DNA from: WTFV01 sp965203525
Lineage (GTDB): Bacteria > Acidobacteriota > Vicinamibacteria > Vicinamibacterales > UBA8438
Assembly (NCBI GenBank): GCA_965203525.1
Contig: OZ241898.1
Location: 3,658,001 to 3,722,000, forward strand
DNA length: 64,000 nucleotides
Direction: 5' to 3'
Shown here: positions 9,153-16,771 of the stretch, piece after piece
Numbering within the stretch: the stretch's first letter is position 1
Layout: every line of letters starts with the position of its first letter
The notes under the pieces: model-generated
Databases searched by the model: none
Seen by the model: only the letters and a program-made list of their open reading frames with translations
What the model was told of the DNA's origin: nothing
Made by a program: the position numbers and the translations under genes

Positions 9153-9636
9153 ATGTGCATCATCGTGGACGCCAACAGACTCGGAGCGTTCCTCGCCAAT
9201 CCGGTCGATGCGGACGCCGCTCCCGTACGCGACTGGCTGGATCGGGGCGGCCGCATTGTGTATTCGACGGGCGGCGCCTTCGCCCGGGAGGGTGGGCAGC
9301 CGGGCACGGAACAGGCTGCACGAGTACTCGAAGGCCGGCAAGGCCAAGTTCGTTCCCGCGGCCCGATTCGCCGACGACGAACGCAGCTTGCGGGCCGACG
9401 CGGACCTTCGGTCCGACGATCCGCACGTGCTCGCGCTGGCGAGAGCGGCCCGCGTGCGCTTGCTCTACACCGGCGACAAGGACCTGATGGTGGACTTCAA
9501 GAAGTTCATCGATGGAGGGAATATCTATTCCAGAGCCGCCAACGCGAATCTCCTGACCAGCTCAGCATGCGCCGCGCCGGCGCAGCGCCGCGGCCGAAAG
9601 TTCCGGAACCGCTCCGCGCGGGTCGCGCTACGATGA
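9153..9636 (+). pseudogene. PIN-domain ribonuclease-like protein, frameshifted
   Basis: The reading frame begins MCIIVDANRLGAF at 9153 (catalytic Asp at residue 6) and runs to about 9289. A single extra G in a G-rich tract near 9289-9291 then shifts it. The continuation is in the +1 frame: SRARNRLHEYSKAGKAK, DDPHVLALARAARVRLLYTGD and KDLMVDFKKF, the second half of a PIN fold with its acidic residues, ending at TGA 9634-9636. Restoring one base would give a protein of roughly 160 aa. It follows the ATPase gene by 13 bp, so the two were surely coexpressed. Either a true inactivation or a sequencing or assembly error in a homopolymer. Confidence 0.75.
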
Positions 9637-9640
9637 AGCC

Positions 9641-10273
9641 ATGACGACCACCGAACCCGCGCGGACCGGCCCGGCTTCCCGGAACGCGCTGGCCTCCCTC
9701 CTGTGCGACGTGCTGCCGCCCCAGGGAGCCTGGAGCGACGACGCCTACCTGTGGCTCACGGACCACACCTCCCGCCTGATCGAGTTCACCGACGGGCACG
9801 TTCAGGAACTGGCCATGCCCACCTTCACCCATCAGGCCGTCCTCGGGTTCCTCTACCGCCTGTTCCACGACCATGTCGAGCCGCGCGGCGTCGTCGTGGT
9901 GTTCTCCGCGATGCGGATGCGCATTCGCGAAGGCAAGTTCCGCGAACCCGACCTGCTGATGCTCCGCGACCGCTCGGACCCCCGTTGCCGGGACCGCTAC
10001 TGGCTGGGCGCGGACCTGGTGGTCGAGGTCGTGAGCCCGGACGATCCGGATCGGGACCTGATCGAGAAACGCGCGGACTACGCCGAGGGGGGTGTTCCGG
10101 AGTACTGGATCGCCGACCCGCGCGACGAGACGATCACGGTGCTCACGCTCGAGGCGGGCGCCTACGTCGAGCACGGCGTGTTCGGCCGCGGCGAAGTGGC
10201 CACGTCGCCGCGGCTCGACGGTTTCGCCGCCGGCGTGTCCGCGGTGTTCGATGCCCCGAAGCCGGATGCGTGA
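9641..10273 (+). CDS. Uma2 family endonuclease (DUF820, PD-(D/E)XK fold)
   Basis: 210 aa. Uma2 proteins are abundant, poorly understood nuclease-fold proteins. Visible family marks: EFTDGHVQELAMPTFTHQ near the N-terminus, REPDLLMLRD around residues 105-115, ADLVVEVVSPDDPDRD followed by EKRADYAEGGVPEYWIADP (the D-ExV-K core with an AGVxEYW-like motif). The ATG at 9641 sits 6 nt after a TACGAT sequence that could be a -10 box. It begins five bases after the stop of the frameshifted PIN gene and may be its cotranscribed neighbour. Biochemical target unknown. Confidence 0.85.
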   Translation: MTTTEPARTGPASRNALASLLCDVLPPQGAWSDDAYLWLTDHTSRLIEFTDGHVQELAMPTFTHQAVLGFLYRLFHDHVEPRGVVVVFSAMRMRIREGKFREPDLLMLRDRSDPRCRDRYWLGADLVVEVVSPDDPDRDLIEKRADYAEGGVPEYWIADPRDETITVLTLEAGAYVEHGVFGRGEVATSPRLDGFAAGVSAVFDAPKPDA

Positions 10274-10306
10274 CTTCGCACTCGAACCCCGCCGGGCGCG
10301 GCGCGT

Positions 10307-11107
10307 CTAGCGCACCGGACGCAACATCCGGTCCCAGCGCGTGCGGGTGAAGAAGTGGACGGCCATCGAACCGATCCGCCGGAGCGCCGCGCCGAGGCCC
10401 GGCTCGGGCAGCACCACCGGATTCCCGGAATCGTACGACCAGTAGAGGACGACCGCCCGGCCCTTGATGTGGTCCCGCGGCAGCGGCCCCCAGACGCGGC
10501 TGTCCTCCGAGTTGCCCCGGTTGTCGCCCATCATGAAGTAGTGGCCGGCGGGAATCGCGACCGGCCCGTGGTCGTCGCGGCGGGGAATCACCGCCGCCCC
10601 GGCCGCCGACGCCGTCCCCGGCTGCCGCAGCCACGGCTCGTCGAGCGGCTCGCCGTCGACGTGGACCTCGCCTCCGCGCACCTCGAGCGTCTCGCCCGGC
10701 AGCCCGATGACCCGTTTGATGAAGTCCCGCTCGGGGTCCCGCGGAAACTTGAACACGATGACGTCGCCGCGCGAGACGGTCCCCTGCGGCAGCAGGAGGC
10801 GCTCGGCCCCCGAGAGCGTCGGCCCGTAGACGAACTTGTTGACGAGCAGGTAGTCGCCGACGAGCAGGTTGTGCTCCATCGAGCCGGTCGGAATCGTGAA
10901 CGCCTGCACGACCCACGTGCGCACGAACAGGGCCAGGACGACGGCGACGACGATCGACTCGAAGTACTCGCGGGCCGTCGATTTCCGCCACGGCGGCGGG
11001 GCGGGCGCCGGCGTCCCGGCGCCGGGCCGCGGACCGGTCCGGGCGCGCGGCCGAGTCCGCGCCCGCGCCTCGACGGCCGTCCGCGGCCCGGTTCCCGTCC
11101 CGGTCAC
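10307..11107 (-). CDS. lepB: Signal peptidase I
   Basis: 266 aa membrane protease that removes signal peptides from secreted proteins. After an Arg/Pro/Gly-rich tail (about 40 residues) comes one transmembrane helix (ESIVVAVVLALFVRTWVV). The catalytic serine is S76 in IPTGSMEHN and the general base lysine is K131 in DFIKRVIGLPGE. The box MMGDNRGNSEDSR follows near residue 195. The GTG start at 11107 overlaps the TGA of a mini-ORF (GTGA). The first 20-odd residues (MTGTGTGPRTAVEAR...) lie inside a 98-bp tandem repeat that also carries the lepA end. It is the last gene of the lepA-lepB unit. Confidence 0.95.
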   Translation of the reverse strand: MTGTGTGPRTAVEARARTRPRARTGPRPGAGTPAPAPPPWRKSTAREYFESIVVAVVLALFVRTWVVQAFTIPTGSMEHNLLVGDYLLVNKFVYGPTLSGAERLLLPQGTVSRGDVIVFKFPRDPERDFIKRVIGLPGETLEVRGGEVHVDGEPLDEPWLRQPGTASAAGAAVIPRRDDHGPVAIPAGHYFMMGDNRGNSEDSRVWGPLPRDHIKGRAVVLYWSYDSGNPVVLPEPGLGAALRRIGSMAVHFFTRTRWDRMLRPVR

Positions 11108-11205
11108 TGGTCGACCCTCAGGACCGCGAGGAACGCCTGCGGACCGGTCCGAGTCCGCGCCCGCGCTTCGACGGCCGGCCGCGGGCCGGTTCCCGTCCCG
11201 GTCAC
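11104..11205 (-). CDS. Mini-ORF 2 between lepA and lepB (33 aa, GTGA-coupled at both ends)
   Basis: GTG at 11205 overlaps the TGA of mini-ORF 1; its own TGA (11106-11104) overlaps the lepB GTG (11107). The peptide begins MTGTGTGPRPAVEAR (lepB-like) and ends QAFLAVLRVDQ (lepA-like), because it is the product of the 98-bp duplication. Unit length 98 (2 modulo 3) is exactly what keeps start and stop in register. It could act merely as a translational bridge; a functional peptide is unproven. Confidence 0.45.
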   Translation of the reverse strand: MTGTGTGPRPAVEARARTRTGPQAFLAVLRVDQ

Positions 11206-11303
11206 TGGTCGACCCTCAGGACCGCGAGGAACGCCTGCGGACCGGTCCGAGTCCGCGTCCGCGCTTCGACGGCCGTCCGCGGCCCGGTTCCCGTCCCGGT
11301 CAC
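11202..11303 (-). CDS. Mini-ORF 1 between lepA and lepB (33 aa, GTGA-coupled at both ends)
   Basis: GTG at 11303 overlaps the lepA TGA (11302-11300), and its TGA overlaps the GTG of mini-ORF 2. The peptide starts MTGTGTGPRTAVEAR and ends QAFLAVLRVDQ. It has the same origin as mini-ORF 2. Ribosomes finishing lepA could pass through both mini-ORFs to lepB by termination-reinitiation. Confidence 0.45.
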   Translation of the reverse strand: MTGTGTGPRTAVEARTRTRTGPQAFLAVLRVDQ

Positions 11304-13099
11304 TGGTCGACCCTCAGGACCGCGAGGAACGCCTCCTGCGGAATCTCGACGCTGCCCACCCGCTTCATCCGCCGCTTGCCCTCCTTCTGCTTCTCCAGCA
11401 GCTTCCGCTTGCGGGAGACGTCGCCCCCGTAGCACTTGGCGAGCACGTTCTTGCGGAGCGCCCTGACGCTCTCGCGCGCCACGATGCGCGTCCCGATCGC
11501 CGCCTGGATCGCCACCTCGAACATCTGGCGCGGGATCAGCCCCCGCAGCTTGCTCGCCAGCGCCTTCCCCCGCGCGTAGGCGGAGTCGCGGTGCACGATG
11601 ACCGACAGGGCGTCGACCGGCTCGCCGTTGACCAGCAGATCGAGCTTGACGAGCGGCGACTCCCAGTACCCGCTCACATGATAGTCGAGCGACGCGTAGC
11701 CCCGCGACAGCGTCTTCAGCCGGTCGTGGAAGTCGAGCACCACCTCGTTGAACGGCAGCTCGTAGGAGATCAGCACGCGGTGCGCCGCGTGGTACTCCAG
11801 GGCCTTCTGCACCCCCCGCTTCTCCTGGCAGAGCTGCAGGACGCCGCCCACCTGATCCGCCGGGGTGAGGATCATCGCCGTGATCACCGGCTCTTCGACC
11901 TTCGCGATGCGGCCCGCGTCGGGCAACCTGGCCGGGCTGTCGATCTCGAGCACCTCGCCGTCGGCGGTGGTCACCCGGTACAGGACGCCGGGCGCGGTCG
12001 TCACCAGATCCATGCCGAACTCGCGCTCGAGCCGCTCCTGCACGATCTCCATGTGCAGCAGGCCGAGGAACCCGCAGCGGAACCCGAAGCCGAGCGCGGC
12101 GGAGGTCTCCGGCTCGAAGAAGAACGCCGCGTCGTTGAGCCGCAGCTTCTCGAGCGCCTCGCGCAGATCCGGGTACTGGTGGCTCTCCACCGGGTAGAGC
12201 CCGGCGAACACCATCGGCTTCGTCTCCCGGAAGCCCGGCAGCGGCCGCGCCGCGGGGCGGGACGCCTCGGTCACGGTGTCGCCGATGCGCGCGTCCGCGA
12301 GGTTCTTGACGTTGGCGACGAGGAAGCCCACCTCCCCCACGCCGAGCCGCTCCACCGCCCGCGGCTTCGGCGCGAAGACCCCCACCTGCTCCACCTCGCA
12401 GTCGTGTCCGGCCGCCAGCAGCCGCACCTTCATGCGCGGCCGGACCGCGCCGTCGACGACCCGGACGAGGACGACGACGCCGCGGTAGGCGTCGTACCAC
12501 GAATCGCAGATCAGCGCCTTGAGCGGCGCGTCCGGGTCGCCGGCCGGCGGCGGCAGGCGCGTGACGACCGCCTCGAGGATCTCGCGCGCGCCGCGCCCCT
12601 CCTTGGCGCTCGCGAGCAGCGCGTGCGACGGGTCCAGCCCGACCAGGTCCTCGATCTGCGCCGCCGTCTCGTCCGGCCGGGCGCCCGGCAGATCCACCTT
12701 GTTGATGACCGGGATGATCTCCAGGTCGTTGTCGACCGCGAGGTAGGCGTTCGCGACCGTCTGCGCCTCGACGCCCTGCGAGGCGTCGACCAGCAGCAGC
12801 GCCCCCTCGCAGGCGGCCAGCGAGCGGGTGACCTCGTAGGAGAAGTCGACGTGTCCCGGCGTGTCGATGAGGTTCAGGACGTAGGATTCGCCGTCGTCGG
12901 CCGTGTAGGACAGGCGCACCGCGTGGGCCTTGATGGTGATCCCCCGCTCCCGCTCCAGGTCCATCGAGTCGAGGACCTGCGCCTCCATCTCGCGCGGCCG
13001 CAACGCGCCGGTGAGCTCCAGAAAGCGATCCGCGAGGGTCGACTTCCCGTGATCGACGTGCGCGATGATGGAGAAGTTCCGGATCCGGCGGTGATGCAT
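11300..13099 (-). CDS. lepA: Elongation factor 4 (back-translocating GTPase)
   Basis: 599 aa, the normal LepA length. G1 is AHVDHGKST at residues 13-21, G2/G3 region ERERGITIKAHAVRL and DTPGHVDFSYEV, G4 NKVD (VINKVDLPGA). The LepA-specific C-terminus is present (KNVLAKCYGGDVSRKRKLLEKQKEGKRRMK, then SVEIPQEAFLAVLRVDQ). The start at the ATG 13099 gives MHHRRIRNFSIIAHVDHGK. A perfect TATAAT lies 24 nt upstream in the short gap after citrate synthase, so lepA may have its own promoter. Its 3' end is the source of the 98-bp repeat units toward lepB. Confidence 0.97.
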   Translation of the reverse strand: MHHRRIRNFSIIAHVDHGKSTLADRFLELTGALRPREMEAQVLDSMDLERERGITIKAHAVRLSYTADDGESYVLNLIDTPGHVDFSYEVTRSLAACEGALLLVDASQGVEAQTVANAYLAVDNDLEIIPVINKVDLPGARPDETAAQIEDLVGLDPSHALLASAKEGRGAREILEAVVTRLPPPAGDPDAPLKALICDSWYDAYRGVVVLVRVVDGAVRPRMKVRLLAAGHDCEVEQVGVFAPKPRAVERLGVGEVGFLVANVKNLADARIGDTVTEASRPAARPLPGFRETKPMVFAGLYPVESHQYPDLREALEKLRLNDAAFFFEPETSAALGFGFRCGFLGLLHMEIVQERLEREFGMDLVTTAPGVLYRVTTADGEVLEIDSPARLPDAGRIAKVEEPVITAMILTPADQVGGVLQLCQEKRGVQKALEYHAAHRVLISYELPFNEVVLDFHDRLKTLSRGYASLDYHVSGYWESPLVKLDLLVNGEPVDALSVIVHRDSAYARGKALASKLRGLIPRQMFEVAIQAAIGTRIVARESVRALRKNVLAKCYGGDVSRKRKLLEKQKEGKRRMKRVGSVEIPQEAFLAVLRVDQ

Positions 13100-13122
13100 C
13101 GGGGAGGGCTGACGCCGCGGGA

Positions 13123-13128
13123 ATTATA
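13123..13128 (-). promoter_or_regulatory. Possible -10 element for lepA
   Basis: Minus-strand TATAAT, a perfect consensus, in otherwise GC-rich DNA between citrate synthase and lepA. No good -35 hexamer is seen 16-18 bp upstream (CCGGCG), so strength is uncertain. Confidence 0.35.
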
Positions 13129-13162
13129 CGGGGACGGGGAGGCGGCGCCGGCGGGCGGCTCG

Positions 13163-14305
13163 TCAGCGATCGGCGAGCGGCGTGAACGGCCGCGGGTACT
13201 CGGGACCGACGTACTCGGCGCGGGGACGGATGAGGCGGTTGTTGGCGTACTGCTCCAGGACGTGGGCGGTCCAGCCGGCGATGCGGCTGACCGCGAAGAC
13301 CGGGGTGAACAGTTCGACCGGGATGCCGAGCAGGTGGTAGGTGGACGCCGAGTAGAAGTCGACGTTGGCGTCGATCCCGGTCTCCTCCTTCATCACCGCC
13401 TCGATCCGGCGCGACGTCTCGTACCAGCGGGTGTCGCCCGCCCGTTCGCCGAGCTCCTTCGACATCCGCCGCAGGTGGGTCGCGCGCGGGTCCTCGGTGC
13501 GGTACACGCGGTGGCCGAAGCCGGGCACCTTCACCTTGCGGGCGAGCATGCCGCGCACCGCCCCCTCGACGCGCGCGTCGTCGGCGTCCTTGCCGATCGC
13601 CAGCAGCATCCGCATCACCTCGGCGTTGGCCCCGCCGTGCAGCGGCCCCTTGAGGGCGCCGATCCCGGCCACCACGGCCGAGTGCACGTCGCTGAGCGTG
13701 GCCGCGGTGACCCGCGCGGCGAAGGTCGATGCGTTCAGCTCGTGGTCCGCGTGCAGGACGAGCGCGACGTCGAACGCCCGCGCCGCGAGCGCCGACGGAC
13801 GGTCCCCGGTGAGCAGCAACAGGAAGTTCGCCGCGTGACCGAGCGCCGGATCGGGATCGAGCGGGCCGCCGCCGGCGTTCAACCGGCCCCACGCCGCCAC
13901 CAGGCTGCCGATCTGCGCGGTCAGCCGCACCGCCTTCCGGCCGGCGGCGGCCGGCGACGGGTCGTCCGCCTCGGGATCCGAGTGCGCGAGGGCCGACACC
14001 AGCGTGCGCAGCGCGTCCATGGCGCTGGCGGGCGGCAGGCTGCGCAGCAGCCGCAACGTCGCTTCCGGCAGCCGGCGGGCCGCGGCGAGGTCCGACCGCA
14101 GGTCGCCCAGCTCCGCGCGCGACGGGAGTCGGCGGCGCCAGAGCAGGTGGCACACCTCCTCGAAACAGGCCTCCCGCGCCAGGTCGTGGACGTCGTGGCC
14201 GGCGTAGGCCAGCACGCCCCGCGCGCCGTCGACGTGGCAGATCGCGGACGAGGCGGCCACGACCCCCTCCAGCCCCGCCCCGGCCTTCCCTCCGGCGGCC
14301 GTCAC
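13163..14305 (-). CDS. Citrate synthase (or 2-methylcitrate synthase)
   Basis: 380 aa enzyme joining acetyl-CoA (or propionyl-CoA) to oxaloacetate. The conserved set is readable: GPLHGGANAEVMRML (about residue 220, substrate His), KVKVPGFGHRVYR (about 257, catalytic His), and NVDFYSASTYHLLGIP (about 313, catalytic Asp), then ARIAG-like SRIAGWTAHVLEQ and the C-terminal RPRAEYVGPE. Length fits the short bacterial type I-like form; methylcitrate synthase cannot be excluded by sequence reading alone. The GTG start at 14305 overlaps the TGA of a 26-codon mini-ORF produced by tandem duplication of the upstream gene's end. Confidence 0.9.
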   Translation of the reverse strand: MTAAGGKAGAGLEGVVAASSAICHVDGARGVLAYAGHDVHDLAREACFEEVCHLLWRRRLPSRAELGDLRSDLAAARRLPEATLRLLRSLPPASAMDALRTLVSALAHSDPEADDPSPAAAGRKAVRLTAQIGSLVAAWGRLNAGGGPLDPDPALGHAANFLLLLTGDRPSALAARAFDVALVLHADHELNASTFAARVTAATLSDVHSAVVAGIGALKGPLHGGANAEVMRMLLAIGKDADDARVEGAVRGMLARKVKVPGFGHRVYRTEDPRATHLRRMSKELGERAGDTRWYETSRRIEAVMKEETGIDANVDFYSASTYHLLGIPVELFTPVFAVSRIAGWTAHVLEQYANNRLIRPRAEYVGPEYPRPFTPLADR

Positions 14306-14382
14306 CGCGCGCCTCCTCCGGCCGCTCCGGCCGGACCCCGATCCTGTCGCGGGCGTCGCTCGACAAGACGCGGGAGAGTCAC
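14302..14382 (-). CDS. Mini-ORF between glycosyltransferase and citrate synthase (26 aa, GTGA-coupled at both ends)
   Basis: GTG at 14382 overlaps the glycosyltransferase TGA (14381-14379). The ORF runs MTLPRLVERRPRQDRG to GPAGAAGGGAR and its TGA (14304-14302) overlaps the citrate synthase GTG. It arose from a 77-bp tandem duplication: its last residues copy the glycosyltransferase end (GPAGAAEGGAP). This has the same architecture as the lepA-lepB junction. Confidence 0.45.
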   Translation of the reverse strand: MTLPRLVERRPRQDRGPAGAAGGGAR

Positions 14383-14414
14383 GGCGCGCCTCCTTCGGCC
14401 GCTCCGGCCGGACC
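14302..14414. repeat. 36-bp direct repeat at 77-bp offset (gene-end duplication)
   Basis: 14302-14337 and 14379-14414 match with two differences, each beginning TCAC and containing TTCGGCCGCTCCGG-like sequence. Both copies hold the GTGA stop/start overlap. The 41 bp between the matching blocks complete a 77-bp unit. Confidence 0.9.
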
Positions 14415-15908
14415 GGCCGCGGCCCGCCCCGCCTCGTAGCGCGGCGCCCGCGACGCGAAGCCCGCGTAGAAGAACCCCGCCTGGAACAGCGCCAGCACCG
14501 GCACCGCGCCGTAGATCCCCGCCGCGAGCGCGTAGCCGACGGCGACGGTGAACCAGACTCCGAACGCGATCTCGACCAGCGGCTGCACCCCCGGCGCTCG
14601 CCGCCGGCGCCCGCCGCCGGCCCGCCCGCCCCGCGGCCGGACGCCGTACTTCGGCGTGCGCCGGAACTCGCCGGTACGCCCCGACAACGCCTCGACCACC
14701 GCCACCGCGTTGTTGATCGAGAGGCCGAGACCCAGGGCGACCATGGCCGGGAGATCCCGCAGCCGCGCCCACCAGCGGCCCCCGACCTCCCGCTGGCTCA
14801 CCGCGTAGAACGCGACCACCGACACCGCCGCGAAGCCGAACAGGGCCGCGTCGACGAGCAGCAGCCGCTGCCCGCCGCCGGACGCGGTCCGGGCCGCGAA
14901 CGCCGGCAGGATCAGAACGCACAACGCCAGGACGAGCAGGTAGTTGAAGTTGGCGGTCAGGTGCAGGAACGCCTCCGCCTTGACGCGCAACGGCGCGTCG
15001 GACCGCAGCACCGCCGGCAGCACCTTCCGGCACGTCTGGATCGAGCCCTTGGTCCAGCGGTGCTGCTGCGACTTGAACGCGCTCATCTCGACCGGCAGTT
15101 CGGCCGGCGCCACGACGTCGGGCAGGAAGACGAACCGCCAGCCGGCGAGCTGCGCCCGGTAGCTCAGGTCCAGATCCTCGGTCAGCGTGTCGTGCTGCCA
15201 GCCGCCGGCCGACTCGATGGCGGCGCGCCGCCAGATGCCGGCCGCGCCGTTGAAGTTGAAGAAGCAGCCGCCGCGCTGGCGCCCGCCGTGCTCCAGCACG
15301 AAATGGCCGTCGAGCAGCAGCGCCTGCAGCCGGGTGAGCAGCGAATGGCGGCGGTTGGCGTGCCCCCAGCGCGCCTGCACCATGCCCACGCGCGGGTCCG
15401 CGAAGACCCCGACGGCGCGCTCGAGGAAATCCGGCGGCGGCGTGAAGTCGGCGTCGAAGACCGCGATCAGATCGCCGCTGGCGAGGCGCAGCCCCTCGGC
15501 GAGGGCGCCCGCCTTGAAGCCGGCCCGCACCGCGCGCCGGCGGTAGCGGATGGCGAGGCCGCGCGCCCGCCAGCGCGCCACCGCCGCGCGCGCGACGCGG
15601 CCGGTCTCGTCCGTCGAATCGTCCAGCACCTGCACCTCGAACCGCCCGCGCGGATAGCGCAGGCGCGCCACGGACTCGATCAGGCGCTCGACGACGTAGA
15701 ACTCGTTGAAGATCGGAAGCTGCACCGTGACGCGCGGCGGCGGCGGCGACGGCGGCGGGGAGGAACCCGGCGGCGGCGGCGGGCGGCGGCCGGGACACCG
15801 GCCGTTCGTGTAAAGATACAGCAGGTACCCCCGGTGAGCACCGTAGACGCTGAGGCCGGCCAGCACCGCGAAGTACAGCCCCACGACGAGGACGTCCGGC
15901 GGCGACAT
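14379..15908 (-). CDS. Family 2 glycosyltransferase, membrane-bound (CESA/CelA-like superfamily)
   Basis: 509 aa processive-type glycosyltransferase. An N-terminal helix (VLVVGLYFAVLAGLSVYGA) and a proline-rich linker precede the GT-A domain. Motifs: VTVQLPIFNEFYVVERLIE, LDDSTDETG, DADFTPPPDFL (about 152, DxD), TEDLDLSYRAQ (about 241, acceptor Asp) and QQHRWTKGSIQTCRK (about 281, QxxRW). At least four hydrophobic segments follow in the C-terminal half. Similar acidobacterial proteins are annotated as cellulose synthase-like or mannosyltransferases; the sugar is unknown. ATG 15908 lies 8 nt after a -10 box (leaderless candidate). It heads the unit with citrate synthase, lepA and lepB. Confidence 0.88.
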   Translation of the reverse strand: MSPPDVLVVGLYFAVLAGLSVYGAHRGYLLYLYTNGRCPGRRPPPPPGSSPPPSPPPPRVTVQLPIFNEFYVVERLIESVARLRYPRGRFEVQVLDDSTDETGRVARAAVARWRARGLAIRYRRRAVRAGFKAGALAEGLRLASGDLIAVFDADFTPPPDFLERAVGVFADPRVGMVQARWGHANRRHSLLTRLQALLLDGHFVLEHGGRQRGGCFFNFNGAAGIWRRAAIESAGGWQHDTLTEDLDLSYRAQLAGWRFVFLPDVVAPAELPVEMSAFKSQQHRWTKGSIQTCRKVLPAVLRSDAPLRVKAEAFLHLTANFNYLLVLALCVLILPAFAARTASGGGQRLLLVDAALFGFAAVSVVAFYAVSQREVGGRWWARLRDLPAMVALGLGLSINNAVAVVEALSGRTGEFRRTPKYGVRPRGGRAGGGRRRRAPGVQPLVEIAFGVWFTVAVGYALAAGIYGAVPVLALFQAGFFYAGFASRAPRYEAGRAAAGPAGAAEGGAP

Positions 15909-15916
15909 CGGCGGCG

Positions 15917-15945
15917 ACGGTACAATCCCGGCGGCGCCAAGTCAA
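15917..15945 (-). promoter_or_regulatory. Promoter of the glycosyltransferase-citrate synthase-lepA-lepB unit
   Basis: Minus strand: TTGACT (15940-15945), 17-bp spacer, TACCGT (15917-15922), then 8 nt to the ATG at 15908. Fits sigma-70 spacing and predicts a leaderless transcript. Confidence 0.5.
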
Positions 15946-15979
15946 CGAGTCCACCGGTGCGCCCGCGCCACCCGCGGAC

Positions 15980-16771
15980 ATGACGTCAGATCACGTGCGA
16001 GCGATCCTGTCGGACCTCGAGGGCGGGGCGATCGGCCCGCGCGACGCCGAGGCGCGCATCCTCGATCTCGTGCGGGGCGCGCCGTTCGAAGACCTCGGGT
16101 TCGCCCGCGTCGATCACCACCGCGGCGTGCGCCAGGGCTGTCCGGAGATCGTCTTCGGGGCCGGCAAGACGCCAGCGCAGACCGCGGCCATCGCCGAGCG
16201 GATCGTCGCCGCCGGCGACACCCTGGTCGTCACCCGCACCGGACCCGACGCGTTCGAGGCGGTACGCGCGCTGGTCCCGGACGCGCGGTTCCACGCCGCG
16301 GCGCGCGTCATCACCCGCCCGGCGGACACGCGGCGGACCGGGCTCGGAACCATCGTCGTCGTCGCGGCGGGCACGTCGGACCTGCCCGTGGCCGAGGAAG
16401 CCCGGGTCACCGCCGAGGCGCTCGGCAACCGGGTCGACACCGTGTACGACGCGGGCGTCGCCGGACTGCACCGGCTGCTGGCCGAACGCCGGCGCCTCGA
16501 CGAGGCGCGCGTCGTCATCGTGGTCGCCGGCATGGAGGGCGCGTTGCCGAGCGTGGTCGGGGGCCTGGTCCGCGCGCCGGTCATCGCGGTGCCGACCAGC
16601 GTCGGGTACGGCGCCAGCTTCGGCGGACTCGCGGCGCTGCTCGGCATGTTGAACAGTTGCGCAACCGGCGTCGCCGTCGTCAACATCGACAACGGACTGG
16701 GCGCGGCCGCGATGGCGAGCCGGATCAACCACCCGCCGCGGCCGGCGCCGCCGCAATCGACACCGCGATGA
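15980..16771 (+). CDS. larB: Nickel pincer cofactor biosynthesis protein LarB (pyridinium-3,5-biscarboxylate mononucleotide synthase)
   Basis: 263 aa. LarB carboxylates and hydrolyses nicotinate adenine dinucleotide in the route to the nickel-pincer cofactor of lactate racemase-type enzymes. The PurE-like C-terminal half is clear: GTIVVVAAGTSDLPVAEEA, YDAGVAGLHRLL, VVIVVAGMEGALPSVVGGL, PVIAVPTSVGYGASFGGLAALLGMLNSCATG and VVNIDNG. The N-terminal FEDLGFARVDHHRGVRQG segment is also typical. No larC or larE lies in the window. The stop overlaps the mutS2 start (ATGA), so the two are translationally coupled. Confidence 0.95.
   Translation: MTSDHVRAILSDLEGGAIGPRDAEARILDLVRGAPFEDLGFARVDHHRGVRQGCPEIVFGAGKTPAQTAAIAERIVAAGDTLVVTRTGPDAFEAVRALVPDARFHAAARVITRPADTRRTGLGTIVVVAAGTSDLPVAEEARVTAEALGNRVDTVYDAGVAGLHRLLAERRRLDEARVVIVVAGMEGALPSVVGGLVRAPVIAVPTSVGYGASFGGLAALLGMLNSCATGVAVVNIDNGLGAAAMASRINHPPRPAPPQSTPR

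Larger units (their letters stand above)
11040..11333. repeat. lepA-lepB junction: 98-bp tandem repeat, three copies, across the lepA-lepB junction
   Basis: The block GGTCACTGGTCGACCCTCAG recurs at 11102, 11200 and 11298, exactly 98 bp apart, and the sequence between copies matches closely. Each unit contains the last 11 codons of lepA, the GTGA stop/start overlap, and roughly the first 22 codons of lepB. The leftmost unit is the most diverged and now encodes the lepB N-terminus. Confidence 0.95.

Noticed and set aside
10355..14551. Long plus-strand frame opposite lepB, lepA and citrate synthase
   Set aside because: Antisense shadow of three conserved genes; no motif, composition typical of GC-driven open frames.
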